DNA from: Amorphophallus konjac
Taxonomy: Eukaryota; Streptophyta; Magnoliopsida; Alismatales; Araceae
Assembly (NCBI GenBank): GCA_022559845.1
Contig: CM040120.1
Span: 310,470,740 to 310,534,739 of the forward strand
DNA: 64,000 nucleotides
Reading direction: 5' to 3'
A model generated the notes under the pieces. It saw nothing but the letters and a program-made list of their open reading frames with translations. It was not told the DNA's origin and did not search any database. Below are positions 1-11,585 of this stretch, in pieces (within the stretch, counting starts at the first letter, position 1; each line of letters opens with the position of its first letter). Position numbers and translations under genes: made by a program.

Positions 1-160
1 TTTAATGAACCATGACTCATTCTCTGAATTTATGTGCTGTGTTTGTATGCTGAATTTGTCTCTCAAACCATTTCCCTTCTTTTTGATTATGTCAAAGGGG
101 GAGAATAGTTTGACGAGTCAGTGGGACTCATCATGTTGCCATCATCAAAAAGGGGGAGAT
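1..160 (+). mobile_element. 3' internal tail of copia-like element K (partial)
   Basis: This is non-coding sequence just upstream of an LTR. It holds two G-rich polypurine-like tracts, one in the context TGATTATGTCAAAGGGGGAGAA near 90-112 and one in CATCATCAAAAAGGGGGAGAT ending at 160. The same pair stands immediately upstream of the 3' LTR of element H at 44520-44602, so this is the end of a related element whose body lies left of the window. No protein-coding signal is seen. Confidence 0.75.
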
Positions 161-162
161 TA

Positions 163-378
163 TTGTGCCCCTTGTGCTTTTTTGATGATGTGGTGTTTTA
201 ATGATAGTAACATGAATGAGTCACCACATTGAATGATAGCAACATGATTGTTCATAACTAATATACTTTGTTGTGCCCCTTGTGCTTTGTTGATGATGTG
301 GTGTTTTAATGATAGCAACATGAATGAGTCACCACATTGAATGATAGCAACATGATTGTTTATAACTGATATACTCTG
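163..378 (+). repeat. 108-bp tandem duplication at the K LTR start
   Basis: Two near-identical copies of about 108 bp, beginning TTGTGCCCCTTGTGC at 163 and again at 271, repeat the LTR-start sequence with its GATGATAGCAACATGA words. They differ at only a few positions. This duplication is absent from the H LTRs. Confidence 0.8.
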
Positions 379-429
379 TGGATAATGCATATGACTGTGA
401 CTGGTATATTATCTGGAGAATGCTTGTGT

Positions 430-2800
430 TTTGTCTGCACAAGTCTATACACTGTAGGGTAAAGCCCAAAGTCTAGACATTGCTGCATTGCTTGCATTTC
501 AGAGTCTATACATCGTTCATGCATGCACATGTTCATGGACAAAGTCTGTACATTGCATCTTGTGCTGCATGTACTACACTAAGTCTATACATTGTCTATA
601 GTATTTAGAAGTCTGTACATTGACCGTCTCAATGAGCGTCTCATGCAAGTCCATACACTACTGTTCATGCATCATTCGTCTAAGTCCATACATTGTACTG
701 TAGCATGCATTTGTCGAAGGCATCGCAAGTCTAGACAGTGGACCGTCTTTCCCTGCGTCTCAATTGGACTAGTCTGCAACGGCTAAGTCTGCACATTGGA
801 CCGTCTTCATTAGTGTCTTTGCCAAGTCCATACATTGGTCGGTGGCAAGTCTGTACACTGGTTGAGCTTTCAAGTATATACATTGGCATATGCATTCACA
901 GTAAAGTCCAGATAGTGGACCGTCTTATTCAGCGTCTCATATGCACAATTGAGTCAAAGTCTGCACAGCATAAGTCTATACACTGGTGCGTCTCATTTAG
1001 CGTCACACATGCATATTTGAGTCAAAGTCTGTACAGCGGCATGCATTGCCCTTCAAGTCCACACATTGCACTGTAGCATGCATCTCATGCAAGTCTGTAC
1101 ATCGCATTTGACGTTGAGCATCAAAGTCTATACATTGGCAGCACTGGGCAAGTCTATACATTCCCAGTCTTTACCTACGTTCAGAACCCCAAGTCCATAC
1201 ATTGGTTCAATCTTCCAAGTCTGTACAGTGGGTCAAGCTGCCAAGTCTATACAATTGTTTCAAAGGCAAAGTCTGTACATTGCCTTTGGACCTCAGAGTC
1301 TATACAGAGTCTGCATCCTCTGAAGTCTGTACATTCGTTTGAGACCATGTCTATACATTCATTGCCTTTGAGCTCCAAAGTCTATACATCGGTCTTGCTC
1401 AAGTCTATACATCCACAGTGGAACCCCAAGTCTGTACATCGCATCATATTGTTCATGCAGTGTCTTGGTGAAGTCTATACATTCCTTCACTATAGCTGGC
1501 ACGAGGTGAAGTCTGTACAATGGTCTTAACTTTCCAAGTATGTACATTGGCCTCCATGCCTCAAGTCTTTACATCGGATTGGTTGGCCAAGTCTGTACAG
1601 CCATTGTCTTCTTATAGGAAGTCTGTACATCTTACTGCACTGTAACTTTCACGGAACCAAGTCTATACATCGTGAAAGTCTATACACTCCTCTTGGCCTT
1701 AGCATCTGTTTTGAAGTCCATACATTGGTCTTCAGTTCAAGTCTGTACAATGGACTAATAGACAAAGTCTACACATTGGAAGTCCATATATTCAGTTGTC
1801 TTGATCTGATCAAGGTTGTTTAGAGCTTCTTTTGGCAAGTCTGCACATTGTGAATGTCTATACACCCGATTGCCTTTGCATTGATCAAGTATGTACAGCC
1901 CTTTTGTTGTCTAGTCTATACACTCAACTTCTTCACTTCAGGAAGTCTGTACATCCGTTAGGCTTGCTCATGCATTGTGCTTCTTTAGTCTGCCTCGGCC
2001 AAGTCTATACATTGTTTGCTTAGCAGACTGTGAAGTCTATACATCGGTTGTTAAGCATCAGACTGCTCAAGTCCATACATTGGCTGCATCATATGCTTTG
2101 AAGTCTGCACATTACTGAATGCTCTTCAAGTGTGCACATTTGTTCTAAGGCATAGTCTTTACATTGCATTGCATTGCATTGCATTCATTACTTGTGAAGT
2201 CTGTACATCGAGCCAAAGTTTGCACATTGCATTCTCTTCAGCAAGTATGTACATCGAGTGCCTTCTCATCTGAAGTCTGAACATTGCATTTGCATTCACA
2301 ATGTCTTCACACCTAAAGTCTATACAATGCACTACCTTCGCAAAGACTGTACATTGTGCATATTAGTCTTGAAGTCCATACATCGTTCATGAAGACTGAA
2401 CAACGAGCAAGTGTGTACATCGGACTAGTCTGCTGGCTAAGTCTGTACACTGCTGCACGTTGTGTTCTTCAATGTCTGAACATTGCTTCAGCGTTTGGCT
2501 TCAGCCAAGTCAATACATCGACTGGCAGTCTTCAGCTACGTGTATACATTGCTTCACAATGTGAAGTCTATACAATGCCATAGCTCTGCTTATGTGAAAT
2601 ATATACATTGCTTTACACTTCAGCAACTCTATACACTGCTTATGTGAAGTATATACATTGCTTTACACTTCAACAACTCTATACACTACTTCAGATCTGA
2701 TTCATAATGTTTATACATCGGTTCTCAATGTACACACTTATTCAATTGCTGCTTATAAAGTCTATACAATGCATTTCATCTTCAAAGTGTGTACAGAGTT
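430..2800 (+). repeat. interspersed 14-nt motif array, consensus AAGTCTRTACATYG
   Basis: Dozens of degenerate copies of AAGTCTRTACATYG lie in the same orientation at irregular intervals of roughly 20-60 bp, separated by unrelated spacer. The most variable positions are 7-8 (GT, AT, GC or AC) and the last two. Several spacers carry CGTCTCA or ACCGTCT words. The irregular spacing and unique spacers make this neither a satellite nor a microsatellite. It occupies the U3 part of the LTR, upstream of the TATA box. Its function is unknown. Confidence 0.9.
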
Positions 2801-2999
2801 TACACTTGAACCGATACGTTTATTTCGACTGACTGACAGGGATTTGATACTGGGATTGCTGATATGGCTCGTGATCCAAGGAAGGACGAGGTTCCCTGAT
2901 CGTGACACGTGGAAGCACTGTGCTGAAATGCTGCCACGTGGACTGAGGTTTCTTGGCGGGAGATGTGGAGAGCACACGACCGCCCTAATCTGCTGATGC

Positions 3000-3006
3000 T
3001 ATATAA
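3000..3006 (+). promoter_or_regulatory. TATA box of K LTR
   Basis: TATATAAGG lies just downstream of the motif array. It is followed by a long GA-rich stretch at about 3080-3200 that would form the start of the transcript. Position and context match the TATATATA boxes of the two H LTRs. Confidence 0.6.
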
Positions 3007-3369
3007 GGGAGTCTCCTTTGTCTGAAGGAGACAGATCGTGATCGACTGAAGCAGAGGCAGAGTGAGAGCTTCCATGATCCAGACAGAAAGAAGAACAAAA
3101 GAAAAGAGCAGAGTGTGAAGAGAAGAGAGAAAAGAGAGACAGAGAGCTATCGAGAGAAGAAGAAGAGAAAGAAGTAGAGGAGAGATAGTGAGATTGAGAG
3201 AGATCTGCATTCACTGGACCGTGGATCAAATCCAGGCCAGCCAGCTCTTAAGAGCCACATTTGTGCTTTCATTATTTATAGCTTTTAGTTGCTGTTGCTA
3301 CTTGTTTTCGTTTTCCATTTTATCCTTTCTTCAAGCTGTTAGTCAGCGTTTGCAGAGGTGCTGCCTCTA

Positions 3370-3535
3370 GACGGGTAAGCTGTAATCCCCAGCGGTTGCA
3401 GTGATGGATTCCACTGGACAGCAAGCTGTGTTGCTCAGCAGGCGAGGAGGATTCCTCGGATGGCAAGCTGTGTTGCCCAGCGGTTGTATGGCAAGCTGTG
3501 ATGCCCAGCTGTTCAAGCTGTGAGTCAGCGGAATC
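3370..3535 (+). repeat. short hairpin repeats in the U5-like part of the K LTR
   Basis: Several copies of a unit like GGCAAGCTGTGTTGCCCAGC occur in a row. In each, GGCAA can pair with TTGCC (or GGCA with TGCC) around the loop GCTGTG. The same cluster occurs in both H LTRs at about 39115-39275 and 47605-47765, always downstream of the TATA box and so probably transcribed. Confidence 0.65.
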
Positions 3536-3957
3536 CACACTCTGGTTTGAGTGTGGGGTGGATGTAGGTCTGCTGGACCGAACCACCTAAAAATCATTGT
3601 GTTGTGGTTTGATTTCTTCTATCTGATTGGCGCTAGATGAATGCTTAGGTGCGCTTTGGTTTAATGTTCTATAAGTGTTCCTTTGTCTGCTGCGCATACT
3701 ATATGTTTGACAGTGGTATTGAGTGTATGTTTGATTTGTCTAATTGCTGCCCACATTAGATGTTTGCTTAGGATCACTCTTCATATTTGTCTACAAGTTC
3801 AGTAGATGACTGGAGTAGTTTTCCTATAGTTAGTCTTAGTGTTTTTATTCCGCAGTTCTGAGCACTAGAATTCTAATTTGGGCGAAAGTTTTTAAAGGGT
3901 ATATTCATTCACCCCCCCTCTGAATACTTGCACCGAACCCAACAACTTGGCCCCTTG

Positions 3958-4985
3958 AAGGATGTACAGACTTTGAAGAAATCAGGCGATGTGAAGACTT
4001 TACCAATTTATGGACTTCGGCCAACAAAGAACCGATGGATGTATAGACTTCACAAGCTCAGTTCAATGTATGGACTTTGCGAAGCACAGTCCAATGTATG
4101 GACTTCGCGAAGCACAGTCTAATGTATGGACTTCAAAGGCTTGAAGGCCCAATGTGCAGACTTGGAGGCTTGAGCTAATGTACAGACATCATTCAAAGTC
4201 CAGTGTGAAGACTTCACGATGTATAGACTTTCCAAGTGAAAGGCTGTATAGACTTGAGCACAGAAGCTCTGTACAGACTTGATCAAGACAAAGGCCATTG
4301 TGAAGACTTCACGATGTATAGACTTCAAGTGAAACGACGGTAAAGCCATCAGTATATAGACTTCAAGGTAAACGATGGTAAAACTACCGATGTATAGACT
4401 TGAAGGGAAACGTAGGTGAAACTTCCAATGTACAGACTTGGAAGAACACTGATGAATGTACAGACTTCGAAGTTCAACGAGGGATGTACGGACTTCACCC
4501 TGATGTATAGACTTGCAAGCCTGAAGGCCAATGTGTGGACTTGCACAGTAGCCCAATGTATGGACTTGACAAAGCAGAATGAATTACTAAATGAACAATG
4601 TATAGACATTGGGTGACACAATGTGCAGACTTCACGATGTGTAGACTTGAGTGTGCGTGCAGGCCAACATACAATGTGAATGTATATACTTAACACAACG
4701 ATGCAATGTATGGACTTTACAAATGCAAGCAATGTAGCAATGTATAGACTTTCAGTGAATGCATGCTGCAATGTATAGACATGCTGATCTGCTAGGAATG
4801 TAATGTATGGACTTGCAGCCATGCGAGCCATGCAGTGTATGGACTTGTGTTCTGAGGGAGTCGACCCGTCAAGGAAAGGGGTCGACCCATGATGCATAAA
4901 CACAACACATACGCAATACGATGTATAGAACACACAGAGGCTGTATAGACAAGAGATGTATGTGCTAGACAAAGTATAGACTAGT
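3958..4985 (-). repeat. inverted 14-nt motif array (CRATGTAYAGACTT on the + strand)
   Basis: About 35 degenerate copies of the LTR motif lie in reverse orientation, for example CAATGTATAGACTT and CGATGTATAGACTT. Spacing is irregular, about 20-45 bp. With the forward array at 430-2800 it forms a large interrupted inverted arrangement around the K LTR end. Confidence 0.85.
4860..4888 (-). repeat. paired GTCGACCC boxes 21 bp apart
   Basis: GTCGACCC occurs at 4860 and again at 4881. The same kind of pair, also offset by exactly 21 bp, occurs twice in each H LTR (36790/36811, 38198/38219, 45262/45283, 46699/46720). Confidence 0.6.
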
Positions 4986-5203
4986 GCAGTCAGAGAAGCA
5001 ATGCACAGAAGTCAAGCACAAACAATATATCAGTCATACACATGATAATATATCAGTCAGAGTCATATGCATTCATATTGCTATCATCAAAACACAATAT
5101 CATAATGCACTCACTGTGTTGCTATCATCAAAATAAAACTAGCATTGCTATCATCAATTCATCAACACTAAATAGCACATGCTTGTGCCTAAGGGGCACA
5201 ACA

Positions 5204-5801
5204 GAAGTCGGCCACTGTAGCTCCCCATGCTCCTTTCTAGCTAGTTTTGGTCTGGTATAGACCGTCTCTCCCATCGTGCAAGCTTCAAAGCTCCTCTTCA
5301 TGGTGATTTTGGATGATTTTGAGAGACATTTCAAGGTTTGAAGCAAAGATTTCTGTGAGCTACGAATTATGGGTGCATTCCTAGTTATAGGGCATTAATT
5401 CTGGTCCTATTGCATTAGGATTGAGGCTAGTTAGCTTCAGATTGAGTTAGGATAAGTTTTTACATGGATTAGGTGCTTCTAGCCCCCAGTTCAGACTCTC
5501 ACGGAGAGTCCCGCTCGAACTTTACTATCTTTTTTCCCTTGCGGTCTATCGAGCGACCGTTAAGCGCCCTCAAACGGTCATCTGGCGATCATTTCTTCCT
5601 TTTCTTCTCCGCCTTCTCTCCTGCTCGCCTAACGGTCCTGACTAGACCGTTTCCTTCCTCCTGCCGATCTTCCAGAAGACTGTTTTCCCCTATTTTCACC
5701 TATTTTTATCACTCTTTCTTCGCTTTAATCCTCAGATTTTCCCTCTCTCTCTACGCGCTCTCCTGCTCTCTTTGTCGGTCCTAAAGGTCGTTGTTAGTGA
5801 G
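5204..5801. other. non-coding part of element G
   Basis: I see no gene here. The segment lies downstream of the antisense PMD pseudogene. Near 5541-5790 it carries several copies of the palindromic box typical of G, for example GCGGTCTATCGAGCGACCGTT at 5541, with further decayed copies up to about 5790. The rest is unremarkable AT-rich sequence. Confidence 0.5.
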
Positions 5802-6001
5802 TCAGCATTCACATTCACACTTTACATTTAAAAAGACAAAAAATATCATGCATTTCACTAACATACAGTCATGTACATGTGTCCATAAAGAAAAAGAAAA
5901 AGTACAACTCACGCCCCAGTGAGTCCCTCTCCTGGACCTCCATTGTCCCCGGTGCCCTCCTGCCTCTTCGCCGGCGGGGCCATGGAGGTGCTCCCCTCCT
6001 C

Positions 6002-6733
6002 TCACTGTCGTCGTCTCCTCTCTACATCATCATTCCTTCGAAGGCCAGAGGGACTAGTAAGGAAGTCTGGGAAAGGGCTGCTTTGTGCGCCGCTCTGCAA
6101 CACGCTAGCTGTAGGTACTCGGCCCATCATCCAGACCGTCCTCTCCACGGCCCGCAACTCGATCCTCAGATCGTACGCCTGGCGCCGAGCCTCCCTCACC
6201 TCGGTCCGATAGCACTCCAAGTCTGCCGCTCCCATGCTCAGTCGCTCCACCTCTGCGTGGAGATGGGCTACCTCAGCCGCCTCGGCCCGGAGTTGCTCTA
6301 CCTCAGCTCGGGCGCGCTCTGCCTCGCCTCGTGCTGCAGTCAGCTCCCTCTTCTGCATAAGCATTCATCATGTTAGATAAAGTGCATTTTCATATAGCAT
6401 TAAAGAGAAGTCGGTCAGTTGCTTAACCTCTTCGTGAGAGTGGCCTCGGCCTCCTCTGCCCGAGCAAGTGCCCGAGCAAAGTCGGCATCCCGCTCTGCTC
6501 GGATCGCTGACTGGGAAGATGAGGATGGAGCGTCGGGTCCTTGGCGTCCTGCTTCCTCAGCTCGCTACACTTTAGAAATCAGGTTAGTCAATCATGTATA
6601 ACCAAGAGCATTTTAAGTGTAGAGATCAAGACTTAGCAGGAGGTCTAGAGAGCGCTGGAGGTCGTCTCTCTACTGCACTATGGAATGGAGGAGTCCCTAG
6701 AGCTCCGCTATCCGGCCCTGGGGGTCTATCTGC
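6002..6733 (-). pseudogene. plant mobile domain (PMD) pseudogene, 3' exons with coiled coil
   Basis: These are the last three exons of the PMD gene that starts at 27577. Probable exons on the minus strand are 6733-6638, 6564-6428 and 6352-6002. Acceptors are TGTAG, TGTAG and TGCAG; donors are a GC-type GCTAAGT at 6637 and GTTAAG at 6427. The exons encode an Ala/Glu/Arg-rich coiled coil (words such as ARAEEAEA, and ERARAEVEQLRAE in the last exon), typical of the tail of long PMD proteins. The first of these exons has two in-frame stops. The intron before 6733 now contains the 18.8-kb element A. The exon structure is my reading of splice consensus and was not tested. Confidence 0.6.
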
Positions 6734-7965
6734 CTACAGGAAGTCAAATAGTCAATAGGCATCAATGCATTTAGAACTAATTCAGAAGTTTTGAGTTTAG
6801 AAGTTGTCACGCCCCGAGCCTTTATTACAGCGGATGACTCGCTCGAGGAACGCAAATAGCCGGCATGGTAAGCCTCTTGCAAGCAAGAATGATCAGAGCG
6901 CAAGGCAATCACACATAAGAATGCAATCGCACAATATTTACACAACTTCAACTTTCATTAATAATCAAATCCAATATTCGAATACAACCACTAATTCAAC
7001 TTCCATCATGCTAGACTTAAGAAATTAGAAATTACATAGACTCGATATAAACAATGTAAACTTCCTAAGTCTTCGCACATTCTTTATTCACTCTCAGATC
7101 CGCTACTTGAACATTTCGAATTAAAACCTGACTCAGTTCCCTTTCCTGAAAAAGAATGGAAATAGGTAATGAGCACACTTGTCCAGTAGGTATCTTCGCA
7201 TCAACATGAAGGCGTTATTAAAGTAATTAACATTTTAGCTCTAGAGAAATAAGGTAAAATCACGCGAATGCGATCAATCATGCGATTAAACCAAAGTATG
7301 TAAGATAGAATGAGAGCAAGTATGAACTAGAAAGAATGTTATAAGAACATGATATGGCCTTTCATGAACAAGAATGTAACGAGAATGTACTAGCAAGCCA
7401 CATAATCGTCAGTCCAGTATCTTTTGCTTATGAGAGAATACTTCTTGAATTTCTGTGGAATATCAAGAAAGTCAAGTATCAATCATGCTGTATTGTGTTG
7501 TGGATTGTCACTTATTTATAAAGAAAGTACTCCTAGCGCAATGCGACGCCAGTAGCATCATACCCCATGGTTTATAATAGTATATTTTCGACAATCAGCC
7601 GAGGGGACTAGCATAGAGCCCTTGAACACAATCAATGCTCGATCGCATCTTCAAGTATAAATCAAGCTTTTTCCATAGCATGTAACAATAAAGTATGGCC
7701 AAGAATGTACAATTCCAACAAGCTCTTGATAATAATAACTCAATGAATGAATGCTTCAATCAGAATCAAGAGCAATCAAGAATTACTTATATTATATTAT
7801 GCTTATGGAAATAAATCGGCAGTATAACGGTACATTCTTTATCTTCCATTTATTATATTAGGTTTCTTGATCAATATGATAAGTTCTAGATCATCAAGAG
7901 TCCATCTAGAAACTTTGGAATATCAATCATTAGTCAAACCTTGAGTGAAAATACTCAAGTAGTGT

Positions 7966-8830
7966 GACGATCGTGTACTGGGCCGTTACATGATGTGACG
8001 CTCCAGCATTGGGCTGTTACATTAGTCTGAATCTCAAATCAAGAAATCGGACTCAGTTGAGTGTGACAGTCGTATATTGGGCCGTTACATGTGCCTGACG
8101 GTCCAATATAGATCTGTTACACTACTGATAACCAGAAACATCGATAGTGTAATCTAATCAGTTGGTTTTAGTGGTACAACCAACTCGGCGTCCTAGTGGG
8201 AATCCCAGGCTCGCGGAGAATTACGGAGGCCTTGAAATAAGATTTCCTAGTCCATTGGAAGGAATATCCAATAGAGAGATCCTCATGTCCAAGAATAATG
8301 TTCCTATAGAGCAAAGTGAACTAATAGAAAACATACCGGAATATGTGCCATGTACTTAAAGAAATAACTCTATTGGTAGAGAGAGGGTGTGTAACAATAG
8401 GAAATCATGATAACACTTCATCAATACATCTTTGGAAAATCATGATTTAGATACAAAACTATAGAATTTTGGCACATGAAATTAACATAACTTAAATTAA
8501 CTTAAGATACCTTAATTATGCAATTTCTATCATGAATCAGTAGATAATCTTAAAGACATGAAATTAAGTCAAAACTTGGATAACTAGGCTTATTTATAAG
8601 TTAACTTGACTGATTTTCAATTCTATCTACGATTACCCTGACGGTCTAAAATGGGTGCGTCATAGAGATTGTGACGGTCTATCGAGGGGCCGTTACAGTA
8701 ATGTAACGCTCCATCTATGGTGCGTCAGAGACAACAGAGTAATCTAAATACAACAGAGAGTGTGACGGCTTATCGTAAGGCCGTTACAGTCGGTGACGGT
8801 CTAAGTATGGTGCGTCAGAGTCCCTGCTAA
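7966..8830. repeat. clusters of imperfect palindromes with GGTCTATCG core (A, 3' LTR)
   Basis: About ten boxes of 25-30 bp follow the pattern TGTGACGGTC, 8-10 variable bases, then GGCCGTTACA or GTGCGTCA. They are grouped near 7966-8125 and 8635-8830. One at 8671 reads GTGACGGTCTATCGAGGGGC followed by CGTTACAG. The arms can pair. The same clusters recur in the second A LTR (15930-16095, 16600-16758, 25200-25265) and in E (59345-59520, 60040-60215, 61120-61190). Confidence 0.8.
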
Positions 8831-9542
8831 CAGTATAATGAAATAAAAAGACTATGATTCATGTTTTGAAAAGATTTAACTACCCCAATCATGACAAAAC
8901 GAAGTAAATGTCATCTAGATGCATAGGTTGTATTGAATTGACAAGATAATATCTTTGATCTTTGATTAGGGCTAAGAATATGTATGTAAGCATAAACCCA
9001 CTAAAACATGGAATTGATAGTCTATAATGCATGAAATCAAATACAATCAGAGGGCTTTTATCCCTAACAAGATATTTTTGCCAATCCTGAGATAACCTAC
9101 CCTTTTACTTGAGCTTTAAACTTCTAATTTGAGTGTGAAAGACATGCCCTAGTTCTCCTTTTCCAGCGATTTTCCAGCAACTTCCTGTTGCTCTATCTGT
9201 CCAACCTCTTGTCCTAAAGATATGAAATTTTGAGGGTAAAAAGATGAAACTAAGGTGATCAAAAAGTTCTAAAGGATTGAATTCTAATTACCTCGTTTAG
9301 ATGTCCTAATCTCTTGATCTTCAGGGGTCCTTCGCTCTGAATCCTAGGTTACTATGGTCAAACTAGCAACTTTGAAAACTTCAATCTCCTTGGTTGCTTG
9401 ATCTCCTAGCACAAAATTTGGAGAACTATTAGTTTAAAGTATACTAAACAAAATCTTCTAAAGAACTTACGCAAAATTCTATCTCCTTACCTTGATTCTT
9501 CACGAGCCAAAAGTAAGGGTCGCTCAGTTCAGAACTAGGTCC

Positions 9543-9550
9543 TATTTATA
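9543..9550 (-). promoter_or_regulatory. TATA box of A LTR
   Basis: TATAAATA on the minus strand lies in the context ACCCTATAAATAGGACC. It is conserved at 25046-25053 in the other A LTR and at 60942-60949 in E. Confidence 0.65.
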
Positions 9551-10064
9551 GGGTTTTGAAGATTAGATCGATTCTAGAATCCTTAGTTTGCCAGAACCTA
9601 ATCCCTAAGAGTCATTAGTAATGTTATAAACTCTCCCAAGTCGATCTCTTATAGATAAGATCCCAAAGTTCTAATCTTTTTACTCGTTCTTTCTTTCACG
9701 AAACTGACAGAATATAACGCATCAAGATTGGTGCGTTACATGGCTGTGGCGGTCGCACGATAGACCGCTACATCCAACGTGCACAGAGTTCAACATCAAT
9801 CAAACTCTTTTGTTAATCATCCATATTATTATCCATAAAAATGGTATTTATCCTTAAAATACGTAAATAGGGTAAATAACCTTCTAGAATATGGGCCAAA
9901 CTTAATGGGCTTGGTCCTTAAACCTTTTGGATTTTATTTAAATAGGCTAGGTTAATTATTTAACATAATTGGGCCTTATAATGACTTGTTAATCCAATAA
10001 TCCTTTTATTAGTCTATTTAGCCCTTATAAATTCCAGAAAGTTCTATAAATAACTCAGAAATTA

Positions 10065-11552
10065 TTACATAAATTCTAGGGCACTACACCCTCTCCCACA
10101 TAGAAGAATTTGGTTCCCAAATTCAATATATGGGTTATGGAGAGTGTACTTACAGTTGAATAATTCTGGAAATCTTTTCCGCATGACTTCTTCGGTTTCC
10201 CATGTTGCTTCATATGGCCATGTTTTCTTCCATTGAATCTTGACCATAGGAATAACTTTATTTCTTAGTTGACGCACTTCTCGTTCCAGAATCTTTATTG
10301 GCGTTTGCTCGTACGTCATATCCTTCTGAATCTCTAGATTGTCATAAGTGATAATATGGTCAGGATCATATACATATTTCTTTAGCATAGAGACGTGAAA
10401 TACGTCATGAACTCCTACTAATTGTGGAGGTAAAGCCAGTCTATAAGCCACTTCACCGACCCTTTCGAGAATTTTAAACGGAGCAATGAACCTTGGAGTT
10501 AGTTTGCCCTTAATGCCAAATCTCCGAATACCACGACCTGGAGAAACCTTGAGATACACATGGTCTCCTACTTGAAATTCCAAGTCACGTCTACGATTAT
10601 CAGCATAAGACTTTTGCCTATCTTGTGCCATCATTATTCTCTCTTGAATAAGCTTGATCTTCTATGTAGAATCTCTGATAATATCGGGGCCTAGGAATTG
10701 TCTTTCTCCTATTTCACTCCAACATATTGGTGATCGACAACTTTTTCCATATAGTGCTTCAAAAGGTGCCATTTGTATGCTGACCTGGTAACTGTTATTA
10801 TATGCAAATTCTACCAGAGGCAAGTGATCATGCCAACTACCTCCAAAATCAATAACACAAGCCCTGAACATGTCTTCTACCACCTGATTCGTTCTTTCTG
10901 TCTGACCATCAGTTTGTGGATGAAAGGCTGTGCTGAAATTCAATCTAGTCCCTAGTGACTGTTGTAGACCCTTCCAAAATTATGATGTGAATCGAGGATC
11001 TCTATCAGATATAATAATGACTGGGACACCATGTAATTTAACAATTTCCCTTATGTATAATGCTGCCAGGATATCCACAGACCATCGACTTTTGATTGGT
11101 ATGAAATGTGCAGATTTCGTTAATCGATCTATGATTACCCATATACCATCGTGTCCACCTCTTGTCTTAGGTAACCCCATAATGAAATCTATCCCTATAC
11201 TCTCCCACTTCCATTCATGAATATTCAAGGGATGCAGTTTACCTGCCGATCTAAAATGCTCTGCCTTTACTTGTTGACAAGTGAGACAGCGAGACACGAA
11301 ATCAGCTATTTCTCTCTTCATGTTGGGCCACCAGAAATTTCTTTTGAGATCCTGATACATTTTTGTACTACCTGGGTGAATGGTATACCTGGATTTATGT
11401 GCTTCTTCTAGAATCAATTTCTTCGTATTCTCATGATCCGGTACACACACTCGGCCCTTGAATAGCAATCTTCCATCCTCCGTAATAGAGAAATCCGACC
11501 GTTGTTCAATATTAGCCTTAATTTCTAGTAACATGAGATCATCATTTTGCAA
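10065..11552 (-). pseudogene. element A integrase with C-terminal chromodomain-like tail
   Basis: Integrase would insert the cDNA into the host genome. In order on the minus strand: an HHCC zinc-binding part (about 11450-11260, REIADF...CLTCQ), and the DDE core with Asp in IIDRLTKSAHF, Asp in ISDRDPRF and Glu in GQTERTNQ. A GPF-type module with [12 protein letters not shown] follows, then a tail ending FPELF that matches Tekay/Del chromoviruses. In-frame stops fall between the pieces near 10980 and 10660. No frame change is needed. The frame runs on through the polypurine tract into the LTR, stopping at 10065. Confidence 0.85.
10089..10102 (-). other. polypurine tract of element A
   Basis: The minus strand reads TATGTGGGAGAGGG immediately before the 3' LTR start TGTAGTGCC. 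This is the expected place for plus-strand priming. Element E has the matching tract at 61500-61513. Confidence 0.7.
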
Positions 11553-11585
11553 CTTGACTAGATCCTCTATTAAGGTAGGTTGAGC

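Larger units (their letters stand above)
161..3944 (+). mobile_element. 3' LTR of copia-like element K
   Basis: The LTR starts just after the polypurine tract with TATTGTGCCCC (H has TGTTGTGCCCC, so the first dinucleotide is decayed) and ends with GAACCCAACA, exactly as the H LTRs do. At about 3.78 kb it is longer than the H LTRs, partly through a 108-bp duplication near its start. In order it holds AT-rich 5' sequence, a dense array of AAGTCTRTACATYG-type motifs, a TATA box, a purine-rich leader, and a U5-like part with short hairpin repeats. There is no credible coding region. Open frames inside the array are translations of the repeated motif. Confidence 0.85.
3945..5203 (-). mobile_element. 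truncated inverted LTR of copia-like element L
   Basis: Read on the minus strand, this segment begins at 5203 with TGTTGTGCCCCTTAGGCAC, the exact start of the H LTRs. It then runs through GATAGCAA words into about 35 copies of the AAGTCTRTACATYG motif. It breaks off at the K LTR end (3944) before any TATA box or U5 part. The simplest reading is that K inserted inside this LTR and the rest of L lies left of the window. The 5203 end abuts element G sequence. Confidence 0.75.
6805..10088 (-). repeat. 3' LTR of element A
   Basis: On the minus strand the LTR runs from TGTAGTGCCC at 10088 to GGGGCGTGACA at 6805. It is closely similar to the other LTR of A (14775-25578 minus C) and to the E LTR. 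A TATA box lies at 9543-9550. Clusters of palindromic GACGGTC...GRCCGTTACA boxes lie near 7966-8125, 8635-8830 and 9715-9775. There is no coding region; the short open frame around 8162 recurs in all LTR copies without coding signal. Confidence 0.9.

Noticed and set aside
5473..5784. A 103-codon frame in the non-coding part of G
   Set aside because: It is dominated by CT-rich sequence and palindromic boxes, with no similarity to the PMD gene or any family I know.
8162..8359. A 65-codon frame in the A/E LTRs, recurring at 16131 and 59562
   Set aside because: Recurrence reflects LTR copies of one family. Stops and starts differ among copies and there is no recognisable motif.
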